Assembly (NCBI RefSeq): GCF_022809715.1
Contig: NZ_CP094459.1
Location: 1,798,001-1,862,000 of the forward strand
Direction of reading: 5' to 3'
Source of the DNA: Burkholderia pyrrocinia
Lineage (GTDB): Bacteria; Pseudomonadota; Gammaproteobacteria; Burkholderiales; Burkholderiaceae
DNA length: 64,000 bases
The stretch's first letter is position 1. Each line of letters starts with the position of its first letter. The notes below the pieces were generated by a model. That model was given only the letters and a program-made list of their open reading frames with translations. It did not search any database and was not told the origin of the DNA. Shown here piece after piece: positions 1 to 9,973 of this stretch. The translations under genes were made by a program, and so were the position numbers.

Positions 1-1
1 C

Positions 2-3000
2 GATGCGCATGCGGCCTATCGCACGCAGACGATCGAACTGCTGGGCGCGGCGCTCGCGCTGGCGCTATCCGGCGCACGCGGCGGTGGCGCATCGTGCCGC
101 GTCGAACTGGAAGGGCACGGCCGCGAGGCGCTGTTCGACGATGCGGACGCGAGCCGCACGATCGGCTGGCTGACGAGCCACTACCCGGTGACGCTGCCGG
201 TCGAAGCGACTGCGAGCGACACGCTGTGCGCGGTCAAGGACACGCTGCGCGCGGTGCCGCACAAGGGGCTCGGCTTCGGCGTGCTCGCGCACTACGGCGA
301 TGCGGCGACGCGCGCGGCGCTGGCCGCCGTGCCGCGCCCGCGCGTCACGTTCAACTATCTCGGCCAGTTCGACGCGCCGCGCGACGCGACGCTCGTGCCG
401 CGTTTCGGCGGCACCGGCGTCGAGCGCGATCCGCGGGGGCCGCTGGGCAATACGCTCGCGATCCACGCGTACCTCGATACGGACCGCGACGGCGCACGCA
501 CGCTGAAAGTGCACTGGGTCTATGGCGTGCCGCAGTTCGAGCGCGCGACGATCGACGCGTTCGCCGAACGCTTCGCGGCCGCGCTGCGGGAACTCGTTGA
601 AGCCTGCGCGTCGCGCGTCGCGCATCGCGGCGGCGGCGCGACGCCGGGCGATTTCCCGCTCGCGCAGGCCGCCGGCCTCACGCAGGCGGCGATCGAACGC
701 ACGCCGCTCGATTGGCGCACGATCGACGACGTGTATCCGCTGTCGCCGATGCAGCAGGGCATCCTGTTCCATGCGCTGTTCGCGCCCGGCCACGCGAGCT
801 ACGTGAACCAGCTCGTCGCGAACGCGACCGCGCTCGATGCCGACCGCCTCGCGGCCGCGTTCGACGCGTCCGTCGCTCGCCACGACATCCTGCGCACGAG
901 CGTGATGCCCGACGAAGCCGCGCCGCTGCAGTGCGTGCATCGCCACGCGCAGATGCTGGTCGAGCAGCTCGACTGGCGCACGCGCGGCGACACGCTCGAC
1001 GCCGATTTCGACGCATGGCTCGCGGCCGACCGCGCACGCGGTTTCGACTGGCGCGAGCCGCCGCTGATGCGGCTTGCGCTGATCCGCGTGACGGACGACG
1101 CATGGCGCGTCGTGTGGACGCGTCACCACGTGCTGCTCGACGGCTGGAGCACCGCGCGCCTGCTCTCCGACGTGCTGCGCGACTATCGCGACCCGGATGC
1201 GGTGTCGCCGTTCGCGAGCCGTCCGGCGCTGCGCTATCGCGACTTCATCGCGTGGCTCGGCACGCGCGACCGCGATGCCGACGAGCGCTTCTGGACCGAG
1301 CGCCTCGCGCGGCTCGACGCGCCGACGCTGATCGCGGAACGCGCGGCCGACCGCGCGGACGCCGAGATGGTCACGTGGCGCGCGACGATCGATGCGGACG
1401 CGATGACGCGCGTCGCGCAGACGGCGCGCGCACTGAAGCTGACGGTCAACACGCTGGTGCAGGGCGCATGGGCACTCGCGCTGCAGCGGATGACGCACCA
1501 GCCGGCCGTCGCGTTCGGCGCGACCGTCGCGGGCCGCCCCGATGCGCTCACGGACGTCGACACGGTGCTGGGTCTTTTCATCAACACGCTGCCGGTGATC
1601 ACCGCACCCGCGCCGCAGCAACGCGCGGCCGACTGGCTGCAAACGCTGCAGCGCGACAACGCGGCGGCCGCCGAGCATGCACATACGCCGCTCGCCGACA
1701 TCCAGCGTTGGGCGCGCGGCGCGGGTGGTGCACTGTTCGACACGCTGGTCGTGTTCGAGAATTACCCGGTGGACGACACGGCGCGCGACGCCGATCCGCG
1801 CGCGCTTGCGCTGAGCGGCGTACGCAGCATCGAAGCGACCGATTTTGCGCTGACGCTCGTGATCGAGAGCGGTGTCGAGTTGACGATCGACTACGGCTAC
1901 GACACCGCGCGCGTCGATGCGCGGCAGGTCGAGACCTGGCACCGTGCGTTCGCGTGCGCGCTCGATGCGCTGGCCCGCACGCCGGACGCGCTGCTCGGCA
2001 CGCTGTCGATCGCCGACGACGCAACCCGCGACGCGCTGGCGCTTGCGCGGGACACCGCGCATGCGTGGCCGGCTTCGCAACGGCAGCCGCTGCACCTGCA
2101 ATTCGCCGATGCGGCACAAGCGACGCCCGACGCGATCGCGCTTGAATACGCGGACGTTCATGGCGGCGTGCATCGTGCGACCTATCGGGAACTCGATATC
2201 AGCACGTCGCGTATCGCGGCCGCGCTGCGCCGGCGAGGTGTGCAGCCCGACACGCCGGTCGCGCTGTGCGTCGAGCGTTCGTTCGACATGGTGATGGCGC
2301 TCGTCGGCGTGCTGAAGGCCGGCGCCGCCTACTTGCCGGTCGATCCCGACTATCCGGCCGAGCGCATCGCGTACCTGCTGCGCGACGCGCGGCCGGCCGT
2401 CACGATTACGCAGGCGCACCTGCGCGAGCAGGTCGAAGCCGCGCTTGGCGACGGTGCCGCGACGCAGTTGCTGACGGTTGCGGACCTGCTCGCCGATGAA
2501 GCGGACGAAGATGAAGAAGCGCCTGCGGGCATCGCCATCGACGACGCCCGACTCGCGTACCTGATCTACACATCGGGCTCGACCGGCAAGCCGAAGGGCG
2601 CCGGCAACACGCACGGCGCACTCGCGAACCGGATCGCGTGGATGCAGTACGCATACCGTCTGACGCGCGACGACGTCGTGCTGCACAAGACGCCGTTCGG
2701 TTTCGACGTGTCGGTCTGGGAATTCGTGTGGCCGCTGGCGATCGGCGCGAAGCTCGCGATCGCCGCGCCCGGCGACCATCGCGATCCGGCGCGTCTCGCG
2801 GCCGCGATTCATGCGCATGGCGTGACGGTGCTGCATTTCGTGCCGTCGATGCTCGCCGCGTTCGCCGCGTATCTCGACGATTTCTCGGCCGCCGCGCAAT
2901 GCGACAGCGTGCGCCTGATCGTCGCGAGCGGCGAGGCGCTTGCGCCCGAACTCGTCGCGAAGATCGCACGGCTGCTGCCGAGCGCGACGCTCGTGAACCT

Positions 3001-3928
3001 GTACGGGCCGACCGAAGCCGCGATCGACGTGTCGCACTGGACCTGCAGCCCCGACGACGCGAACGCGGCCGCGGTGCCGATCGGCCATCCGATCGCGAAC
3101 CTGCAACTGCACGTGCTCGATGCCGCATGGCAGCCGGTGCCGGCCGGCGCGACCGGCGAACTGTATCTCGCGGGCGCGGGGCTGGCGCGCGGTTATCTCG
3201 GCCGCCCGGCGCTGACTGCCGAGCGTTTCGTGCCCGATCCGTTCGTGCCGGGCGCACGCATGTACCGCACGGGCGACCTCGCACGCCGGCGCGCCGACGG
3301 CGCGCTCGACTATCTCGGCCGCGTCGATACGCAGGTGAAGCTGCGCGGCCAGCGGATCGAGCCGGGCGAGATCGAGGCGCTGCTGCGCGCGGCGCCCGGC
3401 GTGAACGATGCAGTCGTGATCGTGCGCGACGAGCAATTGATCGGCTATGTCGCGCGCGGCGACGCCGGCTCGCTCGACCGTGCGGCGCTGCTCGACACGT
3501 TGCGTGCGCAACTGCCGGCCTACATGGTGCCGTCGCAACTGATCGAGCTCGACGCATTGCCCGTCACGCCGAACGGCAAGTGCGACCGTCATGCGTTGCC
3601 CGCGCCGGTGCGCGAAGCGGCCGAAGCCGTCGAACTCGCGACCGATACCGAACGTGCGCTCGCGGATATCTGGCAACGCGTGCTGCATGTCGATGCGATC
3701 GGCCGCGACGGCGATTTCTTCCTGCTCGGCGGCCACTCGCTGCTCGCGACGCAGGCCCACGCGCAGGCGAACCTGCACTGGGGGCTCGCGCTGCCGCTGC
3801 GCACGCTGTTCGACACACGCACGCTCGCGCGCTGCGCGGAAGCGATCGACGCGGCCTGCGCGGCCCGCGGCGCGACCGATGCGGCGAGCGCGATCGATGC
3901 GCTGCTCGGCGAACTGGAAACCCAATAA
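2..3928 (+). CDS. orbI: Ornibactin NRPS OrbI, C-terminal part (5' partial)
   Basis: This is the 3' part of a modular non-ribosomal peptide synthetase; the frame is open from base 2 and 1308 residues are visible. In order: the end of an epimerization domain (GWLTSHYPV and FNYLGQFD motifs, about residues 50-125), a condensation domain (HHVLLDG near 375), an adenylation domain (TSGSTGKPKG near 860, GPTE near 1000, NGK near 1190) and a carrier domain (GGHSLL near 1243). The adenylation pocket read by hand is D-V-W-H-V-S-L-I-D-K, one change from the known serine code, which fits the L-Ser of ornibactin. The upstream epimerization domain fits the preceding D-hydroxy-Asp. orbJ starts 9 bp downstream. 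Pocket assignment is manual alignment; operon identity is inferred from gene order. Confidence 0.93.
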   Translation, partial: DAHAAYRTQTIELLGAALALALSGARGGGASCRVELEGHGREALFDDADASRTIGWLTSHYPVTLPVEATASDTLCAVKDTLRAVPHKGLGFGVLAHYGDAATRAALAAVPRPRVTFNYLGQFDAPRDATLVPRFGGTGVERDPRGPLGNTLAIHAYLDTDRDGARTLKVHWVYGVPQFERATIDAFAERFAAALRELVEACASRVAHRGGGATPGDFPLAQAAGLTQAAIERTPLDWRTIDDVYPLSPMQQGILFHALFAPGHASYVNQLVANATALDADRLAAAFDASVARHDILRTSVMPDEAAPLQCVHRHAQMLVEQLDWRTRGDTLDADFDAWLAADRARGFDWREPPLMRLALIRVTDDAWRVVWTRHHVLLDGWSTARLLSDVLRDYRDPDAVSPFASRPALRYRDFIAWLGTRDRDADERFWTERLARLDAPTLIAERAADRADAEMVTWRATIDADAMTRVAQTARALKLTVNTLVQGAWALALQRMTHQPAVAFGATVAGRPDALTDVDTVLGLFINTLPVITAPAPQQRAADWLQTLQRDNAAAAEHAHTPLADIQRWARGAGGALFDTLVVFENYPVDDTARDADPRALALSGVRSIEATDFALTLVIESGVELTIDYGYDTARVDARQVETWHRAFACALDALARTPDALLGTLSIADDATRDALALARDTAHAWPASQRQPLHLQFADAAQATPDAIALEYADVHGGVHRATYRELDISTSRIAAALRRRGVQPDTPVALCVERSFDMVMALVGVLKAGAAYLPVDPDYPAERIAYLLRDARPAVTITQAHLREQVEAALGDGAATQLLTVADLLADEADEDEEAPAGIAIDDARLAYLIYTSGSTGKPKGAGNTHGALANRIAWMQYAYRLTRDDVVLHKTPFGFDVSVWEFVWPLAIGAKLAIAAPGDHRDPARLAAAIHAHGVTVLHFVPSMLAAFAAYLDDFSAAAQCDSVRLIVASGEALAPELVAKIARLLPSATLVNLYGPTEAAIDVSHWTCSPDDANAAAVPIGHPIANLQLHVLDAAWQPVPAGATGELYLAGAGLARGYLGRPALTAERFVPDPFVPGARMYRTGDLARRRADGALDYLGRVDTQVKLRGQRIEPGEIEALLRAAPGVNDAVVIVRDEQLIGYVARGDAGSLDRAALLDTLRAQLPAYMVPSQLIELDALPVTPNGKCDRHALPAPVREAAEAVELATDTERALADIWQRVLHVDAIGRDGDFFLLGGHSLLATQAHAQANLHWGLALPLRTLFDTRTLARCAEAIDAACAARGATDAASAIDALLGELETQ

Positions 3929-3937
3929 GGACGACGG

Positions 3938-6900
3938 ATGACGAAGGTTCAACCCGACTGGCTCGCGCTCGCGACGCGTTTCGCGCAACTGCCCGACGCG
4001 CAGCGCGCGGTGTTCATCGACAAGCTCGGCGCGGCCGGCATCGACTTCCGCGTGCTGCCGATCCCGCCGCGCACGCCGCGCAGCGACCGCGTGCCGGCGT
4101 CGTTCGCACAGACGCGGCTGTGGCTGCATGCACGGCTGATCGATGCGCCCGATGCGTATCACATCACCGAGCGCCTGGCGCTGACGGGCCCGCTCGACGC
4201 GCATGCGCTGCGTCTTGCCTGCGATGCACTGATCGCCCGCCATGAAGCGTTGCGTACGACCTTCGACGAGGCGCAGGACGGTGTTGCGCAAACGATCCAC
4301 GCGCCGCTGCGCTGCCCGTGGCGCGAAACCGATCTCGAAGCGTTGCCGGATGCGCAGCGCACCGCGCGCGCGGAGGCCGTCGCGACGGCCGACGAAGCCG
4401 AACCGTTCGATCTCGGCACGCCGCCGCTCGTGCGTGCGCATCTGGTCCGCTTCGACGCGACGCATCACTGGCTCGCGCTGACGGTGCATCACATCGTGTC
4501 GGACGGCTGGTCTTCGGGCGTGATGCTGGAAGAACTCGCGGCGTTCTACCGCGCGTATGCATCCGACCAGCCGGTGCCGCTCGCGCCGCTGCCGATCCAG
4601 TACGCCGACTACGCGCTGTGGCAGCGCCGCTGGCTCGACGCCGGGGAACGCGATCGCCAGCTTGCGTTCTGGCGCGAACGGCTCGATCCGCAGCGCGGCG
4701 TGCTGACGCTGCCGGGTGCAGCCGCACGACCGGCGCGCCGCAGTGCGCGCGGCGCTCGCCATGTGTTTTCGCTCGATGCGCGCATCGGCGCGCAACTGCG
4801 TGCGTTCGCGGCCGCGTCGGGTGCGACGCCGTTCGCGGTGCTGCTCGCCGCGCTCGATGCGCTGCTCGCGCGCGCGACCGGCGATGCGCGGATCTGCGTC
4901 GGCGTGCCGGCCGCGAACCGCGAACGTGCGGAAGTCGCCGGCCTGATCGGCTTCTTCGTCAACACGCTGGCGATCGACGTGGACGTGCCCGCGCGCGGCG
5001 ATTTCTCGTCGCTGGTTGCGCGCACGCAGCGCGCGCTCGTCGACGCACAGATGCACCAGGACGTGCCGTTCGAGCAGGTGGTCGATGCGCTCGGCGTGCC
5101 GCGCAGCGCGAGCCACCATCCGCTGTTCCAGGTGATGGCAGCGTACGGCGAGCGCCGCGCGCTGCCGGCGCTCGGCGCGGCAGCCGCCGCGTTGCTGCCG
5201 TCCGGCACGCCGTCCGCGAAATTCGATCTCACGCTCTCCGTCGAGGCAACGCCCGACGGTACGTTCGACGCCGCGTTCATCTACGCGCTCGACCTGTTCG
5301 ACGCCGACGCGATCGCGCGGCTGGCCGCGCGCTTCGTCACGCTGCTCGCCGATGCGCTCGCGCGGCCTGACCTGCCGACCGGCGATCTCGACTGGCTGCC
5401 CGCCGACGAGCGCGCGCAGCTCTTTGCGTGGAACGCGCCGGCGGGCGCGACCGAAGCCGAACCGTTCGTGCCCGTGCATGCGCGCATTGCCGCACATGCG
5501 CACGCGCGGCCCGACGCACGCGGCGTCGCCGATATCGATCGTGCACTGACGCGCGGCGAGGTCGATGCACGCGCGGCACGCCTCGCGCGTCATCTGGTGG
5601 CGGCAGGCGTGCGGCCCGAGATGCGCGTCGGCGTCGCGCTGCAGCGCTCGGTCGACCTGCTCGTCGCGCTGATCGCGGTGCTGAAGTCCGGCGCCGCGTT
5701 CGTGCCGCTCGATCCGGCCCATCCGCGCGAACGGCTCGCGCAGATCGTCGGCGACGCGAGCATCGCGCACGTGCTGACCGATGGCTCAAGCGCCGCATCG
5801 TTGCCCGAGCTGCCGGAACTGCGCGTGTGGCGCGCCGACGAAATCGATGCGCTCGACGAAGCCGCCGGCGTCGCGCTGCCCGACGTGCTGCCGGGCCATG
5901 CCGCCTACGCGATCTACACGTCGGGCTCGACCGGCAAGCCGAAGGGCGTGATCGTCGACCACGCGTCGTTCGCGCTGCACTGCGCGGCGATTGCCGAGCG
6001 CTACGGCGCGGGCGAGAACGACGTGTTCCTGCTGTTCCAGTCGGTCAACTTCGACGGCGCGCACGAAGGCTGGTTTTCGCAATACATGTCGGGCGCCGCC
6101 GTGTCGGTGACGGCCGACGTGCTGTGGCCGCCCGCACAGACCTGCGCGATGATGGTCCGCGACGGCGTCACGATGACCTACGTGCCGCCCGGCTGCGCCG
6201 CGCAGCTCGCCGAATGGGCGCTCGCGCACGGCGCACCGCCGACGCTGCGTTCGCTGACCGTCGGCGGCGAGGCGACGTCGCGCGAGGCGTTCGCGATGCT
6301 GCGCCGTGCGCTGCCGAACGTGCGTGTGGTCAACGGCTACGGCCCGACCGAGACGGTCATCACGCCGACGCTGTGGATGTTCCGGCCCGGCGACGATCTC
6401 GCGACGCTCAGCGACGCCGCGTATCTGCCGATCGGCACGCTGGTCGGCGCGCGCACCGCACACGTGCTCGACGAGCGGCTGCATCCGCTGCCGGTCGGCG
6501 TGATCGGCGAACTGTATCTGGGCGGCGAGGGGATCGGCGTCGCACGCGGCTATCTCGACCGCCCGGCGCTGACGGCCGAGCGCTTCGTGCCCGATCCGTA
6601 CGGTGCGCCGGGCGCGCGCCTGTACCGCACCGGCGACCTCGTGCGGCGCCGCGCGGACGGCGTGTTCGACTTCATCGGCCGCGTCGATCACCAGGTGAAG
6701 CTGCGCGGATTGCGCATCGAGCTCGGCGAAATCGAGGCGCAACTGGCCGCGCACGATGCGGTGCGCGAAGCGTGCGCAGTCGTGCACGGGCAGGGCGCGC
6801 TTGCGCAGCTCGTCGCATATGTGGAACTGACCGCCGATGCACGGGCGGCCGCGCAGCCCGTCGAAGCCGCGACGCTCGATGCGCACCTGCGCCGCACGCT

Positions 6901-8917
6901 GCCCGACTACATGGTGCCCGCGCAACTGATCGTGCTCGATGCGCTGCCGCGCAACGCGAACAGCAAGGTCGACCGCGCGCGGCTGCCGGCACCGGTGCGC
7001 GTCGAACGTGCGTACGAGGCGCCGCGCGACGGCGACGAAACCGCGCTCGTGGCGATCTGGTGCGACGTGCTGAATCTCGAGCGCGTCGGCCGTGGCGATC
7101 ACTTCTTCGATCTCGGCGGCCATTCGCTCGCCGCCGTGCGCGTCGCGACGCGCGTGGCCGAACGGCTCGGCCGCGACGTGCCGGTGCGCGCGCTGTTCGA
7201 GGCGCCCGTGCTCGCGCAGTACGCGCTGCAGGTGGCCGACGCGCCGCGCGCCGCGCATGCCGGCGCTGCAGCGCCGGGCGTCGCGGTGGCCAAACCCGAT
7301 GCGAACGGCGTGTGGCCGCTGTCGCCCGCGCAGCTCGGCCTGTGGTTCCTGTGGCGCGCGCAGCCGGACAGCGCCGCGTACAACATCCCGGTCGCGCTGC
7401 GCATGCGCGGCCCGCTCGACATCGATGCGCTGCGCGCCGCGTTCTCGGATGCGGCGGCCGTGCATCCGGCGCTGCGCGCGCGGCTCGTCGCTCGCGACGG
7501 CGCGCTGCCGGGCCAGTGGATCGACGTGGCGGCGCCGGTCGAATTGCCGGTCGTCGACCTGTCGGCGCAACCCGATGCGCTTGCCCGCGCGGCGGCGTTG
7601 ACCGCTGACGATGCACTCACGCCGTTCGATCTCGCAGCCGATGCGCCGCTATGGCGCGCATGCGTGCTGCGGCTCGGCGCGGATGACCACGTGTTGTCGG
7701 TGACGATCCATCACATCGTGTCGGACGGCGAATCGATCGAGCTGTGGCTCGATGCCGTTCGTGCGCGCTATGTCGCTCGCGTAGGCGGCGACGCCGTGCC
7801 GGCAGAAGAGGCCGTCCAACCGGCCCCGCTCGTGCTGCCCGCACCGTGCCATCCGGCTCGCGTCGCGTACTGGCGTGACGCGCTGGCCGATTTGCCGTCG
7901 CGCGTGCTGCCGCAGCGCGCGGACGCGCCGGCCGTGCCGCAATGGCGCGCGGCACGCATCGCGTTCGAATTCGACGCGTCGCTGATTCGCGCCGCACGCG
8001 ACGCCGCATCGGCCGCGCACGCGACGCTGCCGATGCTGCTGCACGCGGCACTCAACACCGCGTTGTTCCGCGCGACGGGCGCGGCCGACCAGCCGGTCGG
8101 CGTGCTCGCGTCGACCCGCGAACTGACCGGCGATGCGGCACGCGCTGCGCTCGGCCTGTTCATCAATTCGGTCGTCGTGCGTACGCGGATCGACCCGGCT
8201 GCGCGCCGTGCGGACGTGCTCGCCCACGTGCGCGATACGGCGCTGGCCGCGTATGCGCATGCCGACGTGCCGTTCGCCGACGTCGTCGCGGCGCTGCGCG
8301 CGCCGCGTGCCGCGCAGGCCAATCCGCTGTTCCAGGTGATGTTCAACTACCTGCGCCCGACGGGTGCGGCCGCGCGCGACTGGGCCGGCCTGTTGCTTGC
8401 CGAATTCGACGACGTGCGCCATCGCGTCGTGTTCACGCTGGAGCTGGACGTCGTCGAGCATCCGGACGGCCGCGTGAGCGCCGCGTTCTCGTATGCGGAC
8501 GAACTGCTCGACGGCGGTTTCGTCGATGCGCTGGTCGATGTCTATCACGACGAAGTCGCGCGCTTTGCCGGTGCATCGGAGGCGGCGCTTGGTGCACCCG
8601 ATACGCGTGCCGTCGCGCACGCGAACTTCATTGCACAGACGAACGCAGAAGCACCGCCCAACGCGCCGTCGCACACGGCCGCCGTGCTCGCGGCGCTGTG
8701 GTCGGACACATTCTCGACGGCCGCGCCCGAACCTGGCGCCGACCTGTTCGAAGCCGGCGCGACGTCGTTCGACGTCGTGCGCTTCATCGACGCGGCAGGC
8801 CGTGCCGGTCACGCGCTGACGGTCGCCGACGTGTTCGCGTCGCCGACGCTCGCGGCACTCGGCACACGGCTCGATGCACGCGCGGAAACAGGACAGGAGG
8901 AGCGCCATGCTGGCTGA
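3938..8917 (+). CDS. orbJ: Ornibactin NRPS OrbJ (C-A-T-C-T)
   Basis: A 1659-residue synthetase that should add the last residue, N5-formyl-N5-hydroxyornithine, of ornibactin. Domains: condensation (HHIVSDG near residue 185), adenylation (TSGSTGKPKG near 660, GPTE near 803, NSK near 1008), carrier (DLGGHSLA near 1057), a second condensation domain with intact HHIVSDG near 1257, and a short terminal carrier-like domain (GATS, Ser near 1608). No thioesterase is visible. The hand-read adenylation pocket is D-G-E-Y-T-G-G-I-T-K, consistent with a modified-ornithine type. The terminal C domain probably releases the chain onto putrescine, which is inference from the known product. It overlaps orbK by 11 bp, suggesting translational coupling. 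Confidence 0.93.
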   Translation: MTKVQPDWLALATRFAQLPDAQRAVFIDKLGAAGIDFRVLPIPPRTPRSDRVPASFAQTRLWLHARLIDAPDAYHITERLALTGPLDAHALRLACDALIARHEALRTTFDEAQDGVAQTIHAPLRCPWRETDLEALPDAQRTARAEAVATADEAEPFDLGTPPLVRAHLVRFDATHHWLALTVHHIVSDGWSSGVMLEELAAFYRAYASDQPVPLAPLPIQYADYALWQRRWLDAGERDRQLAFWRERLDPQRGVLTLPGAAARPARRSARGARHVFSLDARIGAQLRAFAAASGATPFAVLLAALDALLARATGDARICVGVPAANRERAEVAGLIGFFVNTLAIDVDVPARGDFSSLVARTQRALVDAQMHQDVPFEQVVDALGVPRSASHHPLFQVMAAYGERRALPALGAAAAALLPSGTPSAKFDLTLSVEATPDGTFDAAFIYALDLFDADAIARLAARFVTLLADALARPDLPTGDLDWLPADERAQLFAWNAPAGATEAEPFVPVHARIAAHAHARPDARGVADIDRALTRGEVDARAARLARHLVAAGVRPEMRVGVALQRSVDLLVALIAVLKSGAAFVPLDPAHPRERLAQIVGDASIAHVLTDGSSAASLPELPELRVWRADEIDALDEAAGVALPDVLPGHAAYAIYTSGSTGKPKGVIVDHASFALHCAAIAERYGAGENDVFLLFQSVNFDGAHEGWFSQYMSGAAVSVTADVLWPPAQTCAMMVRDGVTMTYVPPGCAAQLAEWALAHGAPPTLRSLTVGGEATSREAFAMLRRALPNVRVVNGYGPTETVITPTLWMFRPGDDLATLSDAAYLPIGTLVGARTAHVLDERLHPLPVGVIGELYLGGEGIGVARGYLDRPALTAERFVPDPYGAPGARLYRTGDLVRRRADGVFDFIGRVDHQVKLRGLRIELGEIEAQLAAHDAVREACAVVHGQGALAQLVAYVELTADARAAAQPVEAATLDAHLRRTLPDYMVPAQLIVLDALPRNANSKVDRARLPAPVRVERAYEAPRDGDETALVAIWCDVLNLERVGRGDHFFDLGGHSLAAVRVATRVAERLGRDVPVRALFEAPVLAQYALQVADAPRAAHAGAAAPGVAVAKPDANGVWPLSPAQLGLWFLWRAQPDSAAYNIPVALRMRGPLDIDALRAAFSDAAAVHPALRARLVARDGALPGQWIDVAAPVELPVVDLSAQPDALARAAALTADDALTPFDLAADAPLWRACVLRLGADDHVLSVTIHHIVSDGESIELWLDAVRARYVARVGGDAVPAEEAVQPAPLVLPAPCHPARVAYWRDALADLPSRVLPQRADAPAVPQWRAARIAFEFDASLIRAARDAASAAHATLPMLLHAALNTALFRATGAADQPVGVLASTRELTGDAARAALGLFINSVVVRTRIDPAARRADVLAHVRDTALAAYAHADVPFADVVAALRAPRAAQANPLFQVMFNYLRPTGAAARDWAGLLLAEFDDVRHRVVFTLELDVVEHPDGRVSAAFSYADELLDGGFVDALVDVYHDEVARFAGASEAALGAPDTRAVAHANFIAQTNAEAPPNAPSHTAAVLAALWSDTFSTAAPEPGADLFEAGATSFDVVRFIDAAGRAGHALTVADVFASPTLAALGTRLDARAETGQEERHAG

Positions 8918-9941
8918 AGTGCGTCCCGACGGATTCACGATGCCCGATACGTGCCGCCTCGCATTCGCGGACGGCCTGTTCGCCGCGCGCGACGGCACGG
9001 AGATCCGCGTCGCGCAGGGCCACGGCATCGGCGCGCAGTTGCTGCGCGCACAACTCGCCGACGACGGCACGCTGCGCCTCGTCGCATACAACCATCGTGC
9101 GGCGCCTGCCGACCAGCGGCGCGCGCTGCTGGCCGCGTTGTCCGCGGCGTTTTCGGACGGTGCGCATCACGCGGCGATCCGGCTCGACCCGGCCGCGTGG
9201 CCGGCGGTCGCGCTCGATGCGCTGCGCGCGAGCGGCGTGCTCGCCGACGGCGGCCGCTGCATGCGCGACGGCTGGGCGCAGCAGGCCGATCTGTGGCTCG
9301 TCGGCACGCACCTGCCGTGCGCGACGCTGCCGATGCTTACCGACGGCCGGCGTCATCCGCGCCGGCCGCCGGCGCCGCGCGGCGACGTCTACGCGCGCGA
9401 CCTGCCGGCGCTCGGCGTGCGCTTCACGCTGCGCGGCTGGCAGCCGGCGGAGGACACCGTGCGGCTCGCGCGCTGGTTCGACGAGCCGCGCGTGCGCGAC
9501 GGCTGGCCGGGCGCGCAGCCCGGCGCGGACGGCCCGCAAGGGGCCGCACCCGACGCCGATCCGCACGTGACGCCGCTCGTCGGCTGTTTCGACGGCGAGC
9601 CGTTCGCGTACTTCGAGGCGGTCTGGCTGAAGGAAGACGCGCTTGCGCCGCACGTCGCGGCGCGCGACTACGACCGCGGGCTGCGGATGCTGGTCGGCGA
9701 ATCGCGCTGGCGCGGCCCGCATTGCGTGGCGGGCTGGCTGCCGTCCGTCGTTCATTACCTGTTTCTCGACGACCCGCGTACCGAAGCGGTCGGCTGTGCC
9801 GTTCCGGCCGGCCACGCGCGGGTTGCCGACCATCTCGCGCGGCATGGCTTCGCGCGGCAGCGCCGTCTCGCGCTGGCCGACGCGCAGCCGCTGTGGATGC
9901 GCACGCTGCGCGAGACGTTCTTCTCCGGTCGTCACGTCTGA
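8907..9941 (+). CDS. orbK: Siderophore acyl/acetyltransferase OrbK
   Basis: A 344-residue GNAT/IucB-type acyltransferase. In ornibactin synthesis such enzymes acylate N5-hydroxyornithine with a 3-hydroxy fatty acid. The C-terminal half carries the family block VGCFDGEPFAYFE...WLKED followed by DYDRGL, closely matching OrbL further downstream, so the two are paralogues. The start at 8907 was chosen because AGGAGG lies 6 bp upstream; a longer in-frame start at 8874 lacks such a site and would add 11 residues. It overlaps the end of orbJ and is followed 32 bp later by pvdA. Confidence 0.88.
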   Translation: MLAEVRPDGFTMPDTCRLAFADGLFAARDGTEIRVAQGHGIGAQLLRAQLADDGTLRLVAYNHRAAPADQRRALLAALSAAFSDGAHHAAIRLDPAAWPAVALDALRASGVLADGGRCMRDGWAQQADLWLVGTHLPCATLPMLTDGRRHPRRPPAPRGDVYARDLPALGVRFTLRGWQPAEDTVRLARWFDEPRVRDGWPGAQPGADGPQGAAPDADPHVTPLVGCFDGEPFAYFEAVWLKEDALAPHVAARDYDRGLRMLVGESRWRGPHCVAGWLPSVVHYLFLDDPRTEAVGCAVPAGHARVADHLARHGFARQRRLALADAQPLWMRTLRETFFSGRHV

Positions 9942-9973
9942 CGGGCCGGAATCACCGACAAGGGAGCTGAGAC

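Noticed and set aside
65..5770. Very long minus-strand open frame opposite orbI/orbJ
   Set aside because: Composition is Arg/Glu/Ala/Gln-rich without any domain, and it lies antisense to clear NRPS motifs. Stop-poor antisense frames are expected at this G+C and codon bias.
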